DNA of 64,000 nucleotides, from NCBI RefSeq assembly GCF_004359215.1, contig NC_090610.1, forward strand, positions 13,645,296 through 13,709,295, given 5' to 3'. The notes under the pieces were generated by a model. That model was not told the origin of the DNA, made no database searches, and worked only from the letters and a program-made list of their open reading frames with translations. Numbering within the stretch: the first letter of the stretch is position 1; every line of letters starts with the position of its first letter. A program made the translations under genes and the position numbers. The stretch is from Bremia lactucae (Eukaryota; Oomycota; Peronosporomycetes; Peronosporales; Peronosporaceae). This document shows positions 1-9,945 of the stretch, one piece after another.

Positions 1-522
1 CGCCAGGGCGGGTGAGCTGGTTGTCATGTCTACAATGATGCTTCCTAACTTCATTTTTGAGAGCAGACCCGAGTCCGAATCGAGCACTACTGCTTTAACG
101 TCACTTGGGTACCCAGCCATGACAAAAACAATATCTAATATAGTCGAAAAGACGAAGTTAGTCAATGCAACAATTCTAGAACTGATATCAACTGCCTATT
201 CTCCAACCTGAAACTTGGGCGACTTCAGCAGGAGAGCCAGCCACTTTTGCTCCCTTTTCTCTTAACCCGTCACATTTTGACGGTGTTCGGTTAAACACAG
301 TGACCTCATAGCCATGATTCTAGAAACATAAGATATACTTATAAATCAACAATTTTAGAGCCGATTTCTTAATAAGTACCAATAGATGTCCACACATACT
401 TGAACCCATTATGCCTGTTCCAATCCAGCCCAAACTATTTTATATATTATGAGCTGCGTAAGTACATACTAAGAAAGGAAGAGTAGCCCCCACCGTATCT
501 TGACACGAGACGCAGCAGACAT
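1..522 (-). CDS. 3-hydroxyisobutyrate dehydrogenase-like (beta-hydroxyacid dehydrogenase), 5' part, cut by window edge
   Basis: Predicted exons on the minus strand are 494-522, 380-434, 208-319 and 1-134, where the gene leaves the window. All three introns are GT-AG (59, 60 and 73 nt) and all phases agree. The joined N-terminus has the Rossmann NAD(P)-binding motif GWIGTGIMG, then VFNRTPSKCDGL, and the family segments GYPSDV and DMTTSSP, which line up with the beta-hydroxyacid dehydrogenase family (3-hydroxyisobutyrate dehydrogenase and glyoxylate reductase types). These enzymes use NAD(P) to oxidise or reduce short beta-hydroxyacids; the exact substrate cannot be told from this part. The Met at 522 could start it, but the frame is open upstream into the FAR1-like frame, so the true start is uncertain. 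No convincing mitochondrial presequence is seen after this Met. Confidence 0.85.
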
Positions 523-1494
523 CAAATCAATTCCTTGAGTTTGAAGCAGCACTAAAATATCAGATAAAAAAGTAAAATATCGGCAACCAGTAGGGTCATA
601 AGCATTTTGCTGACCGTTCGCTTTGGACGTCGTCGAGTCTTCGAGAGCTGAGTTTACACTGCTAGCGACCCGCGGGTCAATTTGCGTTACTGAAGCAACA
701 AAAGGTGCAACAGCAGTCTGCTCGTCTTTCTGCCGACTCTGTGAGTTTGGCACGATCAGCTCGTCATCTATTACAACGCGACTTTCCGAGTACGACTTAA
801 ACAAGTGCTCACTCAGACGGTGGTTGTGTCGATTAATCTGGGCCACAACGCGAACAATATACTTATTTTCCTGTCCTACAAGATGGTTTGGCTTGCGCTC
901 CGATATACAAGCACGAATCATAGCTGGACATCCCATGTAGCGATAGTGCTGCCTTGGTCGTTTACCCTTTCCGCGGGGTTTAGTTTTCACTCCGTGCGTG
1001 CATAAATATAGCTTTTTAACGAAACCGACACTTTCATCAATAGGTTTCTTCATGCTGTTTCTCTTAGCAGCTCGAGAGTTGACGGCTTTAGCTGAGTCGG
1101 ATGTTCGCAATCTCATTGGCTGATGTGTAGACTCGCAGTACTCGTCCATGGCGCGATGAAAGTCGTTCCATGAGTCAAAGCATTGATCTATTCCCACGCA
1201 CTGGACATATGTCTGCTCTTCTTCTACCATCGCCAGCAGCGGAACACATTCGTCTTCAATTTCGTCATTTTCATGCTCTTCCTCGCGCAGCACCACGTCG
1301 GCTTCCCGCTTTCCCAGAAGACTAGTTAATGATGTTGACGGCTGCTGCATCGCTAAGTCTTCTTGAGTGTGCACTTTATCATCGGCTGTCAAAGAAGTAA
1401 GGCTATCATTTTCAATCCTTGAAAGTGTCGTATAGTCCGAGCTTCCATCGAGGGATGCACAAGAACGATGCCGCTCCTCCCCTGCTGAGTCCAT
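469..1494 (-). CDS. FAR1/ZSWIM-like DNA-binding domain protein (transposase-derived N-terminal domain)
   Basis: An open frame of 341 codons starts at 1494. Residues 1-100 are acidic and low-complexity. Residues about 106-235 resemble the N-terminal zinc-binding domain of FAR1/ZSWIM3-type proteins: a SWNDFHRAMDEY start, a basic GKGKRPRQHYR segment, and a Cys/His set (YLCTHG near 164-168, GCPA near 188-191, RHNH near 222-225). This domain family descends from Mutator-like transposases. No transposase core or SWIM motif follows, so it may be a domesticated regulator; nuclear location and DNA binding are inferred. The frame ends at 469 inside the first intron of the dehydrogenase gene. Splicing at 494/434 would instead continue in phase into the dehydrogenase, so this may be the first exon of a fusion gene. 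Confidence 0.6.
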   Translation of the reverse strand: MDSAGEERHRSCASLDGSSDYTTLSRIENDSLTSLTADDKVHTQEDLAMQQPSTSLTSLLGKREADVVLREEEHENDEIEDECVPLLAMVEEEQTYVQCVGIDQCFDSWNDFHRAMDEYCESTHQPMRLRTSDSAKAVNSRAAKRNSMKKPIDESVGFVKKLYLCTHGVKTKPRGKGKRPRQHYRYMGCPAMIRACISERKPNHLVGQENKYIVRVVAQINRHNHRLSEHLFKSYSESRVVIDDELIVPNSQSRQKDEQTAVAPFVASVTQIDPRVASSVNSALEDSTTSKANGQQNAYDPTGCRYFTFLSDILVLLQTQGIDLMSAASRVKIRWGLLFLS

Positions 1495-1591
1495 CAGCTT
1501 TTTTGCTACAAACTTAATTAATAGATTTGAACTAAATTTGAATTTACACTTTTCGGTAACAATTAGTGCGGTATCCTCTTAACACGCCGCA
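1495..1591. promoter_or_regulatory. Divergent intergenic region, possible shared promoter
   Basis: Only 97 bp separate the start codons of the FAR1-like frame (-) and the SUN-domain gene (+). Promoters for both genes must lie here or inside the neighbouring exons. The stretch is AT-rich on its left side. I see no TATA box or initiator match good enough to name. Confidence 0.4.
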
Positions 1592-3894
1592 ATGGCAAAT
1601 TGCAACACGTACAGTCGGGGGCTGCGCAGTCGTAGTCGCTCAGACTCGACATCTTCGGAGGAAGAAGAGATTTATGATGACATGAATATTGGGGATCGAG
1701 AAAATGGGGATACTACGCCGCCTAAGCTGGTGCAGCGCACGTTATTGCTGTGCTCGGATGGCGTTCGTGACGAGGACGACGACGAAGATAGTGACTTTGA
1801 GGAGTTAGATGACTTCAGTGAGCCATTGTATCGTGGCACGTTTTATAGCTGTCGTCAGATTGATCTGGATAATGCACGACGGCTTCAAATATTCCAGGAA
1901 GAGCGCGGAAAAAAACACAAAAACGAGATGCAACGCTTGGAGCTAAAATTAAAAGCAGATGGCGCTGCCGCTTACTTTAACATGCCGACCAATGCTGCTG
2001 TAGTCATCGAAAAGGTTGCACAGCTGAAAGCGGTTAAGACGCTGCACAATTTTTTAAGAAGGTCATGGCGCTATGTGCTACGCAATTCATTTATGACCGT
2101 GAACGTGCTGTGGCTGCTGGCACCGCTGTGCTGCTTCGTTATTGCAATAGCAGCTCCGCACTATTTAAATTCGGTAATCCTGTACGCCGATAATATCACT
2201 TCAAAAGTGGTTGGCATTGGAGGTGCCGATGCTGGATTTGACGCGGGCGCGGTTCGTTCCGTAGTAAAGGAGATCCTGGACATGAAATTAGTAACATTGA
2301 ACGAAGAACTAGGTGTGCTGCGCCAGACTGTGCAGTCTCAGGAGCTTGAAATTGAGGCGATGAAGCTTCTGCACGATACGGTGCGCCGCTCTCATGATGA
2401 AGAACTGCGGAAACTTAGCAGTACAGAGCTCGATAGTGTTATTTATGTTCACGTAAAAACCGTCGTTGCCAAGCACACTAAGGAACTGGTGTGTTTTATT
2501 TTTTGCCATTTGTGAGTATAATGACAACTAGCTCACCTTTCCGTAACTTATTATTGCAGTGGGATAAATCTATGAATAGCACGTCGCGGCTACAACAAGA
2601 CGTACGGGCTGCTGCCAAAGAACGGTCATTGATTTCCACAACATTAAAGCATCAAGCAGAGCATTTGGACGTAAGTTAGTATCGTGATAATTTCCGTTAC
2701 AAAGTTGTCCTTTTTGACCATTTCTTTGCAGTCCCTTAGAAGCAATGTGGACAGATTAGCAATTTCAGAACGTGGAAGCGATTCATTAGTGAGGAAAGAC
2801 TTGGTAGAGTGGCGTGAGTCGTTTGAAAACAAAGTTCAGGCTGAGATTCAGCTTGGCTTACAGGAAATTGAAGGCCGCTTGTTGAGCGTGCTACAAGAGG
2901 AAAAAAGCTCTTTAGCTTTAAGTGGCTTGGATGCTACTGATCCAGGGATTCTTCAGGCTATTGAGGTAGCGGTCCAGGCTATTGAAATAAAGAAAACAGG
3001 CCGTGTAGACCATGCAGCACTTGCCAACGGCGCCTCTGTGATACGTTCGGAACGGTTCGCAAGATAAAAAGTCCTATTTGTCATAAGATTACTGCTCATG
3101 ATAATTTGTTGTTTTAGCGAACTTCTTGATCAGGATGTTTCATCTTTGGTGCAGTTGCTCTTCCAGCTATTAGGCTTGAGCGACAATGACGGCACATTTA
3201 CATCTTCATCTTTTCGTCGCGCTCCGATTTTATTTCTTGGGCAGCTGTTTTCATCCGGGGATAATCCGTGGTGGCTTTCTCGCCACAATGGTCGACCGGA
3301 AACTGCATTATCAGTATGTTCACCTCGCGTGTTTCCATTGCAAAGGCTGATATATCCAATTGCAGGAAACGATGGAAATGGGCAGCTGCTGGGCCATTTC
3401 TGGGTCGTCTGGTCGCCTTTCGGTCAAATTCGCTCAGCAAATTGTTGCTGATGCAATAACCATAGACCACATTCCTGCACAAACTGCGTCGGATATTAGT
3501 TCTGCGCCGAACGAGTTTCGAATTTTGGTCAGTGCACAATAAATTCAAACGTGTCATTTCTGGCATCATAACAACATGAGTCTTAATACCGTGCAATCGT
3601 TACAGGGCATATCAGGCCATCCTTTGCGAGAAACTGTTGAAGTTACTCCGTTTGGAAATTTTTCTTACGCAAACACTGGACCAGCTAGCCAAACGTTTAA
3701 GCTCAAATTGCCATTGGTTCGCTATTTACTTGTGTTGTTCTTGATCAGGAGAGATTTATTGACTTGTACGATGTCTTTTTATGCAGAATAAGCGTTCTAT
3801 TGTTGATGGTATTATGTTGGAGCTGCTTTCAAACCATGGTAACCACGAGTATACTTGCATTTATCGCTTTCGGGTGCACGGCCAACTTGCATGA
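1592..3894 (+). CDS. SUN-domain inner nuclear membrane protein (LINC complex)
   Basis: Predicted exons are 1592-2488, 2560-2670, 2732-3054, 3118-3313, 3366-3527, 3606-3716 and 3787-3894. All introns are GT-AG and all phases agree, giving 635 residues. Order: an acidic, Ser-rich N-terminal part (1-100), one hydrophobic segment (about 171-190, VLWLLAPLCCFVIAIAA), a coiled-coil region (about 220-400), and a C-terminal SUN domain (about 426-632). SUN hallmarks include GRVDHAALANGAS, GSCWAISGSSGRLSVKF, SSAPNEFRIL and the closing YTCIYRFRVHG. SUN proteins sit in the inner nuclear membrane with the SUN domain in the perinuclear space, where they bind KASH proteins and couple the nucleus to the cytoskeleton. 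The call is strong; exact splice sites lack transcript evidence. Confidence 0.9.
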
Positions 3895-4281
3895 GCGAGC
3901 GACTTCGTGAGATACAGATCTTGCGCAGTAAGCTAAGAAAGAGAAAGGAGCGAACAACTTAATTTTTACGTCGCACGCCTGAAAATTGCATTCTGGCTGG
4001 CTACCAATATGATTTCGATTGCCGATTAATTGCGTTAATTTGCAGATAAAAAGTATGAATCGCAGTGGCAACCTCAGCATTTTTTTGGCCTTACCTATGC
4101 TGCACTGGACGTTGCGCCTCCTCACGGCCCTTTCATTCTTTGAATTTCTTTTATTTAGTTCGAAGGCAAGTTCACGCGGCGTCGTAGTGCAGCCGTATAC
4201 AGCTTACACAGCGGTAGAATCTCCGCAGCCATCAGCGACGCATTCCCGTCCTCCGCTCGTCAGCAATTCAGCAGTATGTAA
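3891..4281 (+). CDS. Possible small spliced gene, 74 residues, unknown function
   Basis: Predicted exons are 3891-3927, 4046-4110 and 4159-4281. The first donor (gtaagc) and its acceptor (tttgcag) are strong; the second intron is short (48 nt). The product is basic, with segments WQPQHFFGLTYAALD and FEGKFTRRRSAA, and I recognise no family. The proposed ATG overlaps the stop codon of the SUN gene (ATGA), which is unusual for a separate eukaryotic gene, so the start may be wrong. It might also be an exon set of a longer transcript. It is listed because the phases agree across three exons and the encoded peptide is not low-complexity. Confidence 0.35.
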
Positions 4282-4515
4282 CGTCAGGCCACAAATGCAC
4301 TAAAATGAGAAGATTAGCCATTTGAAGTGATCTGTATGACACCACTAAACTGATTAAAAAAGTCTTGATGCATTTCGATGCAAGCGCATTTCGGCTGGAA
4401 TGAATACGAAACGTCCTGTCGGTCTGGAACACCAGCGTTTTTTGGCATTTAATCGCACGCTGAAATCCAGTGCTAACTACGCTCTTCCATCGCACATCTG
4501 TGCGTGCAGCACACC

Positions 4516-5979
4516 ATGTCGCTTATAAGCTCCAATTCGCCTCCGTTTAGGTCACAAGAATTGTCGGACCCTTTTATGTCTATGTTCATGACCCGCAATA
4601 TTGGTGGCTATTGCATACTCGATAAATCGTCCATGGAGGAGCTTGTGTCTTTTTTGTCGCACTCGCGTCCGGAACTCCGCAAGTCGGCGTCTAGCTTGAT
4701 AATTAAGCTGACGGCCTCGGATAAAAGTATGTTTCAATTATTGCAGCTTAAAGATCTGGACGTGGTGCAGAGCCTATGCCGAGCTGTGAGCGACATGCGA
4801 CCCATTGCTGAAGATGCGATCAAAGCACTTATTAATCTTACCGCGGCTAATCCAACGGCTTGCGAGCGTGCACTGAAGAATGACCTACTTAACCGCATAA
4901 TGACTCAAGTGGAGGTCGACGACTGGCGCCTAACCGACTATTCCATGATGCTGCTGGCCAACGTGACTACAACGCCTGAGGGTGCCACAGCATTGCTTGG
5001 CTACGATGGAGAGGTCACAGATGCTACGATTGTGTTACGTGAGAAAAAAATTCGCATGCTTACCAACTCTTTTTTAAAAGGAGAACCAGAGCCCGATGGG
5101 GTCGATGACAACACAGGCGAACCTAGGTGGGATGATGAGTACCAGTACGTAGCAAATATCCTTGCCAATATCAGCCAACTTGAACAGGGTCGTAATTTTC
5201 TGCTTAAGATTCGTCAAAGCACGTCAGTTGCCGGTGCGCTCCTGCCGCAGCTTAAGTCGCCTAATGTCGTGCGTCGACGCGGGGTCTCTGCTACTTTCAA
5301 AAACTTGTGCTTTGACTCGGACAACCACTTCTACCTATATGACCAGCTAGACATCCCTACGCACATGATGATACTGCTTTCCGGTCCTGAAAAACTTGAT
5401 GCGGATGACAAAGTAAACATGAATCCAGCTGTTTACTGCCAGGGCGATAAGAAAAAGCGCGAGTATGACAGACTAGTTCGTCTTGCTGCTGTCGAGAGCT
5501 TGCTGCTACTATGCACGACGCATAATGGCCGCAAAGACCTACGTCGCAAGAAAGTGTACCCCATTATCCGCAATGCTCACTTGATAGAGGTCGATGAGGA
5601 GATCAGCGACCAAATTTACAAGCTGGTTGATTTTCTTATTCGTGACGAAGAAGGCGAGGAGCCTGACTGGAACGAGATCCGAAATAAGTTACGTACTGCT
5701 GAGCAGGAAACTGGTGGTAGTGGCGTGATAGTGTCACCGTCGACTCCCGAAGCTCAACATAAGATAATTAAGACTTTAACCGACACCGAGCTTGCCGTAA
5801 ATCTTAAGATTAAGTCTACGCCTCTGAAGAAGCCCGTAGCAAATACATCCTCGAATCTTGTATCGAGCGGAGAAGACGAGCAAGTTCCGGACGATGTTGC
5901 TGATGGGTTTTATAATGAAATTCTGGCACTTGATGTGACAAGCGACGAAGAGAAGGAAGAAAATCTCGGAATGGACTAA
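4516..5979 (+). CDS. HGH1: HGH1 homologue (FAM203 family, armadillo-like chaperone for eEF2 folding)
   Basis: A single open frame from the ATG at 4516 gives 487 residues. The frame is open a little further upstream, but only from a GTG at 4504. The protein is built of helical armadillo/HEAT-like repeats with the HGH1-family segments DAIKALINLTA, MLLANVTTTPEGA, YVANILANISQLEQGR and RRRGVSATFKNLCFD. The last fits the family's conserved region, where core residues precede a negatively charged tail. HGH1 acts in the cytosol with the TRiC chaperonin and Hsp90 machinery to fold translation elongation factor 2. Length fits the family, with an extra acidic C-terminal tail (about 380-487). No introns are needed. 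It converges with the cyclin gene, leaving 214 bp between the two stop codons. Confidence 0.88.
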   Translation: MSLISSNSPPFRSQELSDPFMSMFMTRNIGGYCILDKSSMEELVSFLSHSRPELRKSASSLIIKLTASDKSMFQLLQLKDLDVVQSLCRAVSDMRPIAEDAIKALINLTAANPTACERALKNDLLNRIMTQVEVDDWRLTDYSMMLLANVTTTPEGATALLGYDGEVTDATIVLREKKIRMLTNSFLKGEPEPDGVDDNTGEPRWDDEYQYVANILANISQLEQGRNFLLKIRQSTSVAGALLPQLKSPNVVRRRGVSATFKNLCFDSDNHFYLYDQLDIPTHMMILLSGPEKLDADDKVNMNPAVYCQGDKKKREYDRLVRLAAVESLLLLCTTHNGRKDLRRKKVYPIIRNAHLIEVDEEISDQIYKLVDFLIRDEEGEEPDWNEIRNKLRTAEQETGGSGVIVSPSTPEAQHKIIKTLTDTELAVNLKIKSTPLKKPVANTSSNLVSSGEDEQVPDDVADGFYNEILALDVTSDEEKEENLGMD

Positions 5980-6193
5980 ATTAAAAAGTTGCATCGCCAT
6001 ACACATGCTATGGTCTATAAGTAATGCAGCCAATTACTTTCGCATAACAGTATGATGTAAGCATGTGAAAAAGGAAATGAATGTGTATGCGATATCGTGT
6101 TCGACTCTACAAGATACGCGAAATCTTTAGCTAGTATATTAAATCCTTATCGTCGGCTGCTACACATAAATCTTACATTTGTAACTACCTGGC

Positions 6194-7971
6194 CTAGATG
6201 CTCTTGCGAAATGCCAGTGGCTCAGCGGCCACTGCCAAAAAGCGCGCCTTGCTGAATTTTCGCCGCACAGCAGTGAGTTTCGCCAACTTTCCGACACCAT
6301 TGTGAGCGTTCCATAGCATCTCCTTTATGTCATTGACACAGGAAGTCAGACTTTGTTCACTATAGGTCGAGTGATGCTCCATTGTTGACGACTGAGATCG
6401 TAAAAAGCATACGGTTACCAAGGTTATTTGCATGCAAACAAAATTAAATTAAGACATACCCAAGCTGGAATATCCCTCATCTGTGTCCGGGCAACATATA
6501 CTGCTGATGCGGCAATCGTAGATGGTAGATACTTAATCAATTTGTACTCCTGCAAGGAGCGGTCGATCACATAATGTGCGAAGTGCTCCACTCGATCATT
6601 GCAGGTGCGAGATGCTTTAATAAATCGCCTCATGAACTGAAACGCAGTTGGAAATGTCACCCGAAAACCTATGGTGGCAAGCATCTTCGCTTCCATCTGA
6701 AAAACTTCTTCGCGTGTATAGGCATTGTCGGTTATTTTAACAAATTCTTCGGCTTCCGGAGGATATATGTCTTCGTACTTTGAAGCAATAAACATTGCCG
6801 TTACACCTACTAGCTGAAGACGCCGACGTCCAATCGACAAGTTCTTTTCCAAGAAGTAGTCGATCAGGAGGATGGCAATGTGCAGAGTTTGTGATAGCAA
6901 TCCGTACTTGTAGTGAACGTCAACCAGCCAATCCACGAGAATAGCGCGCATCTTCGAATTAATGTTTGATTGGTGAGCCATATACGAGCCGTTAGGCCTG
7001 CGATTCTTCTGCAAAATATTACCATCAAGTTAAGTATTTCAATACCTGTATAAGCAATTAACACATCAACATCTTACCTCCGTCTCCAAGTGGTACTTTG
7101 TGATTTCCTCGGCGTACTGCCAGCAGGCGGTCGGATCATTTTTATCTTTTGAGTCAATATCATGTTCTTTTTTTTCTATGGTGGGTGAAACGATGTTAAA
7201 TTTGGGTGAGAGCTTGGAAATTTGGCCCATAGTTTCACACGTATTGACGACTAAAGTCACGCTGGAAGTGGATCGGCTCATCGGCTCAGTAATCGACGAC
7301 GACGACGACCCACGAGCACACAATATTGGCGCGACGCTGGGGGCCGGGATGGCATGGCGACAGCCAACGCTGACGTGATCAAGGTTCCGCTTGCTAATAT
7401 TAGCTGTAGCGACGAAGCAGTTGCTTTCGTTTATGTTTTCAAGATCCCTTTTGCTAGAGTTGGCTGTATTAAGCGAGCGACTGCCAATGTTCACGTTACG
7501 AAGGCTACGCTTACCAGCTGTTATTTTTTTTTTGAATACAGCGCCAGCAGTAGAGAGCGAAGTGCTCATAGAGCTGACAGTGGACTTTTTAATCTGCAAA
7601 ACGATATACAAGTTACGCTCCTATCATCGCACGACAAGTGAATATCATTTTACATACGCTGATCCGGTTGGTCGCATTACCCAGCACTGAGCGTCTATTC
7701 GTCACATCCCCAAGGGCGGTACGACGAATTCCACCGTTAGAATCGGTTTTCGGCTGCTTTGTTAATCGGAAGTGCTTCTCGGCGTTTCCAGCTTCCTCAG
7801 CATTCTCCTCAATTTGGCGCTACACAGCGCAAAACAACTTGAGGTCAAGTCTCTACGGTAATTATTCCATAAGTTGCTGACCTTTGCAGGGCGAAAGCCG
7901 TCTCGGTTTGTGAGTACTTCGTTTTCATTATTGATCCGAATGCTTCGGCGGACAAATGACATGGCTGGCAA
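6194..7971 (-). CDS. B-type mitotic cyclin
   Basis: Predicted exons on the minus strand are 7882-7971, 7658-7819, 7078-7593, 6460-7008 and 6194-6391; introns are 62-69 nt and phases agree, giving 504 residues. The N-terminus has a classical destruction box RTALGDVTN (residues 63-71), followed by 10-residue repeats (about 112-161). The cyclin box starts with MRAILVDWLVDVH (276-288), a B-type signature, and the second cyclin fold runs to near the end. Cyclin B binds and activates CDK1 for entry into mitosis and is degraded through the anaphase-promoting complex by its destruction box. The start could be the first or fourth codon (both Met). The region upstream of it is non-coding and then transposon. 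Confidence 0.92.
7363..7512 (-). repeat. Degenerate 30-bp tandem repeat inside cyclin B exon 3
   Basis: Five in-phase 30-bp units encode residues 112-161, with a partial sixth after them. Aligned units are KRSLRNVNIG, SRSLNTANSS, KRDLENINES, NCFVATANIS and KRNLDHVSVG. The recurring core is basic-Arg-x-Leu, then three residues on an Asn or Ser. Confidence 0.75.
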
Positions 7972-8556
7972 ATGTGCAAGGGGTCGATAGTACGTAGCGG
8001 AAGAACTTGATAAAGATGCGTCTGCTTGGCGCGAAACTATTTTGAGATGAAATGAATCGTTTTTTTAATTTTAAACTGGCCTTTTCGACAAAGCTAGCTG
8101 TAATTTCAGTAAGTCGGTAAATTTGACATTATTTTTTTTCAACATGTCTAATAGAAAAGCGTGCGGGAATCTTTCCTCTAGGTTTGTAATGCTCGAAATG
8201 TTTTGTTTCTACTGGTGTCCGACAACATGATATTTCGGTATTTTAATATCGTCTACAACAAGTTAACATCCTTAATGAAATACAGTATAACCTGTCTCAA
8301 TTCATAATGCTGGGACGCGAATTTCTGATACATGTAGAGAGTTATCATTTAAGACAGGGGTACTACTCCTAATCAAATAAATATTTCTTCTTATTGGAGG
8401 ATGCGGCTATAAAAGAAAAGCTTTTCCCCCATTCCCCAAGAACAACTCAGCAGCACATTAATAATGCCTCTGAGAGGAGCACGCCACACCACAATGACGG
8501 ACGATGTCCGTGTGCAGACATCACGCAGAGAATCCCCTGAGATGAAGCACACATCG
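7972..8556. other. Intergenic, left flank of the transposon block
   Basis: This is AT-rich non-coding DNA upstream of cyclin B, so the cyclin promoter should lie at its left end. At 8408-8415 there is a TATA-like TATAAAAG. An ATG at 8464 opens a short frame (31 codons, starting MPLRGARHTT) that runs straight into the LTR at 8557. It may be the start of a gene or gag frame interrupted by the insertion; nothing in it is recognisable. Confidence 0.4.
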
Positions 8557-8840
8557 TGTAGCGGGGCTACCTCGCTCCTAAAGTCAGAGGAAGACTTTCA
8601 GACTCAGAGAGTCACTTGTTTCTATTGAACTAATGGGTTAAACAACTCAGGGAGTCGTACAAGCTATAAAATCTTAAGGAATCCTAGTTCAAGGGATTCA
8701 GGGGTTCGAAGAACCAAGTGGCAACTACAATAAATGGGATTTAAGTAACTAACTATTTAAAACTTAGATAGAACGGTATTTTATCCATAAACTAAATGTA
8801 CCACAACAACGGTTCTCCAACCGATGTGTGCCCCAATACA
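8557..8840 (-). repeat. 3' LTR of element A, internally deleted
   Basis: It starts TGTAGCGG and ends AATACA as read on the plus strand, homologous to the LTRs at 15192, 21624 and 40107. It is 284 bp against about 480 bp for the others; about 190 bp in the middle are missing after the shared CAAGTGGCAACTA. Confidence 0.8.
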
Positions 8841-9945
8841 ATCTGGTGAAGTGGCTAGGGTACCCCTCTTCTGAAAACTCTTGGGAGTTCGAGGTACCAC
8901 TTCGGCAAGATTGACCGTACGCCGTTGACGTTTTTAAGCGCCAAGCTCAGGGTCAACTCGCGTCAAACAACGCTTCCACCACTAAACATGGGATTAGGTG
9001 GATCTATAGCCTCAGTGCGGCTTCGATCCATGGTTGTACGGTCAACCGAAGCACTGAAATATCGGCTAGACCTTTCTTCGTTTCGTGGCAAAAATGCCGA
9101 GCGTAACTGGCCTTTGGCCTTAAGCTTAGCGATATGGAAGCGAAGCTTCCGTTCCAAACGAACATCACCTCTATTCGCAGACTCTGACATTCCAGATATT
9201 ACGAAGTCGGCGGGGCCGGTGAACCCAGTTCTCAAATGAGACTTCGTTTTCACTCCTTTTTCGTTTGGAAACAAAACGATCGGAATTTCCCTCATGGAGG
9301 TTACCGAAGCCACATGGGCTTGATCACGTAAACGCGTCAGATACTGGCTTCGCGTCATTACCTTTTAGCGTAAGGTATTGCTCATGAAGAGCGTCGCGGG
9401 CAGCGATCTCCTCCGGCGTCCTCGCCAGGTCACCAGAGATCCAGATGGCCAAGCTATGACCCGTTTATCTCTTTGAGACGCTCGTCCGCACTACGCGGAG
9501 TGAATCTATATTCACTATGAGCTTTAGCTTTTGCTATCTCGACAACTCGACGACGAGCTCTTTCCTCTATGAGGATTATCTGCTCTTGCTCTTCATCAAG
9601 CGGATTCGTAATGATGTTGGACTCAGGGTCCCGTGTCCTGCTCAATGCAGTTGAGACCACGTTCTGGGAACGGATTCGGGGCCCGCCGACGTTCACCCGG
9701 AGGAGAAGGCGTGAGCGAACGCCGCTCTTTTTCCTCCTCCTCTGATTGAGAGTGACTTTCAAAGTCCAGCATTCCCTCATCGTCGAGGTAGGTGCTCAGA
9801 GTCTGTGACTCACGCTTGATTGTCATTAGACAAAGGAATAAAAAACACAACCGAACGGTTAGCTGTTAAGGTTTCAACCTCAAAGAGGAAATGAAGCGAA
9901 TGTTGTCACTCGGTGTCAACATTCTGATGGGGGAGGAACTGGTAT
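8841..9945. other. Inverted block of element A (post-integrase region)
   Basis: This block matches 15676-16870 of element B in reverse complement. In B the chromodomain piece lies on the pol strand and the polypurine tract touches the LTR. In A the chromodomain piece (KWLGYPSSENSWEFE, about 8848-8895) is on the plus strand next to the LTR, and the polypurine tract sits at about 9930-9945 away from it. B therefore shows the ancestral order and A the inversion. Confidence 0.75.
8963..9826 (-). pseudogene. Extra frame of the A/B family, copy in A (unknown function)
   Basis: Broken frames on the minus strand encode an Arg/Glu-rich protein from about 9826 (TIKRESQTLSTYLDDEG start) through SRTRDPESNIITNPL and RFTPRSADERLKEI to a C-terminal part (8963-9358) that is rich in Arg and Ser. 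At least two frameshifts or stops interrupt it. It corresponds to the antisense frame of element B; in A it lies on the pol strand only because the block is inverted. I recognise no domain. Confidence 0.5.

Noticed and set aside
26..211. Plus-strand frame of 61 codons at the left edge
   Set aside because: It is the shadow of the dehydrogenase exons on the minus strand, which carry clear family motifs.
4504..4515. Longer N-terminus of HGH1 from position 4504
   Set aside because: The codon there is GTG; the first ATG in frame is at 4516 and a normal ATG start is expected in a nuclear gene.
8264..8274. TTAACATCCT at 8264 and again at 40662 as a target duplication of the whole block
   Set aside because: The left copy is almost 300 bp away from the nearest LTR end and the length is not the 5 bp expected, so chance is more likely.
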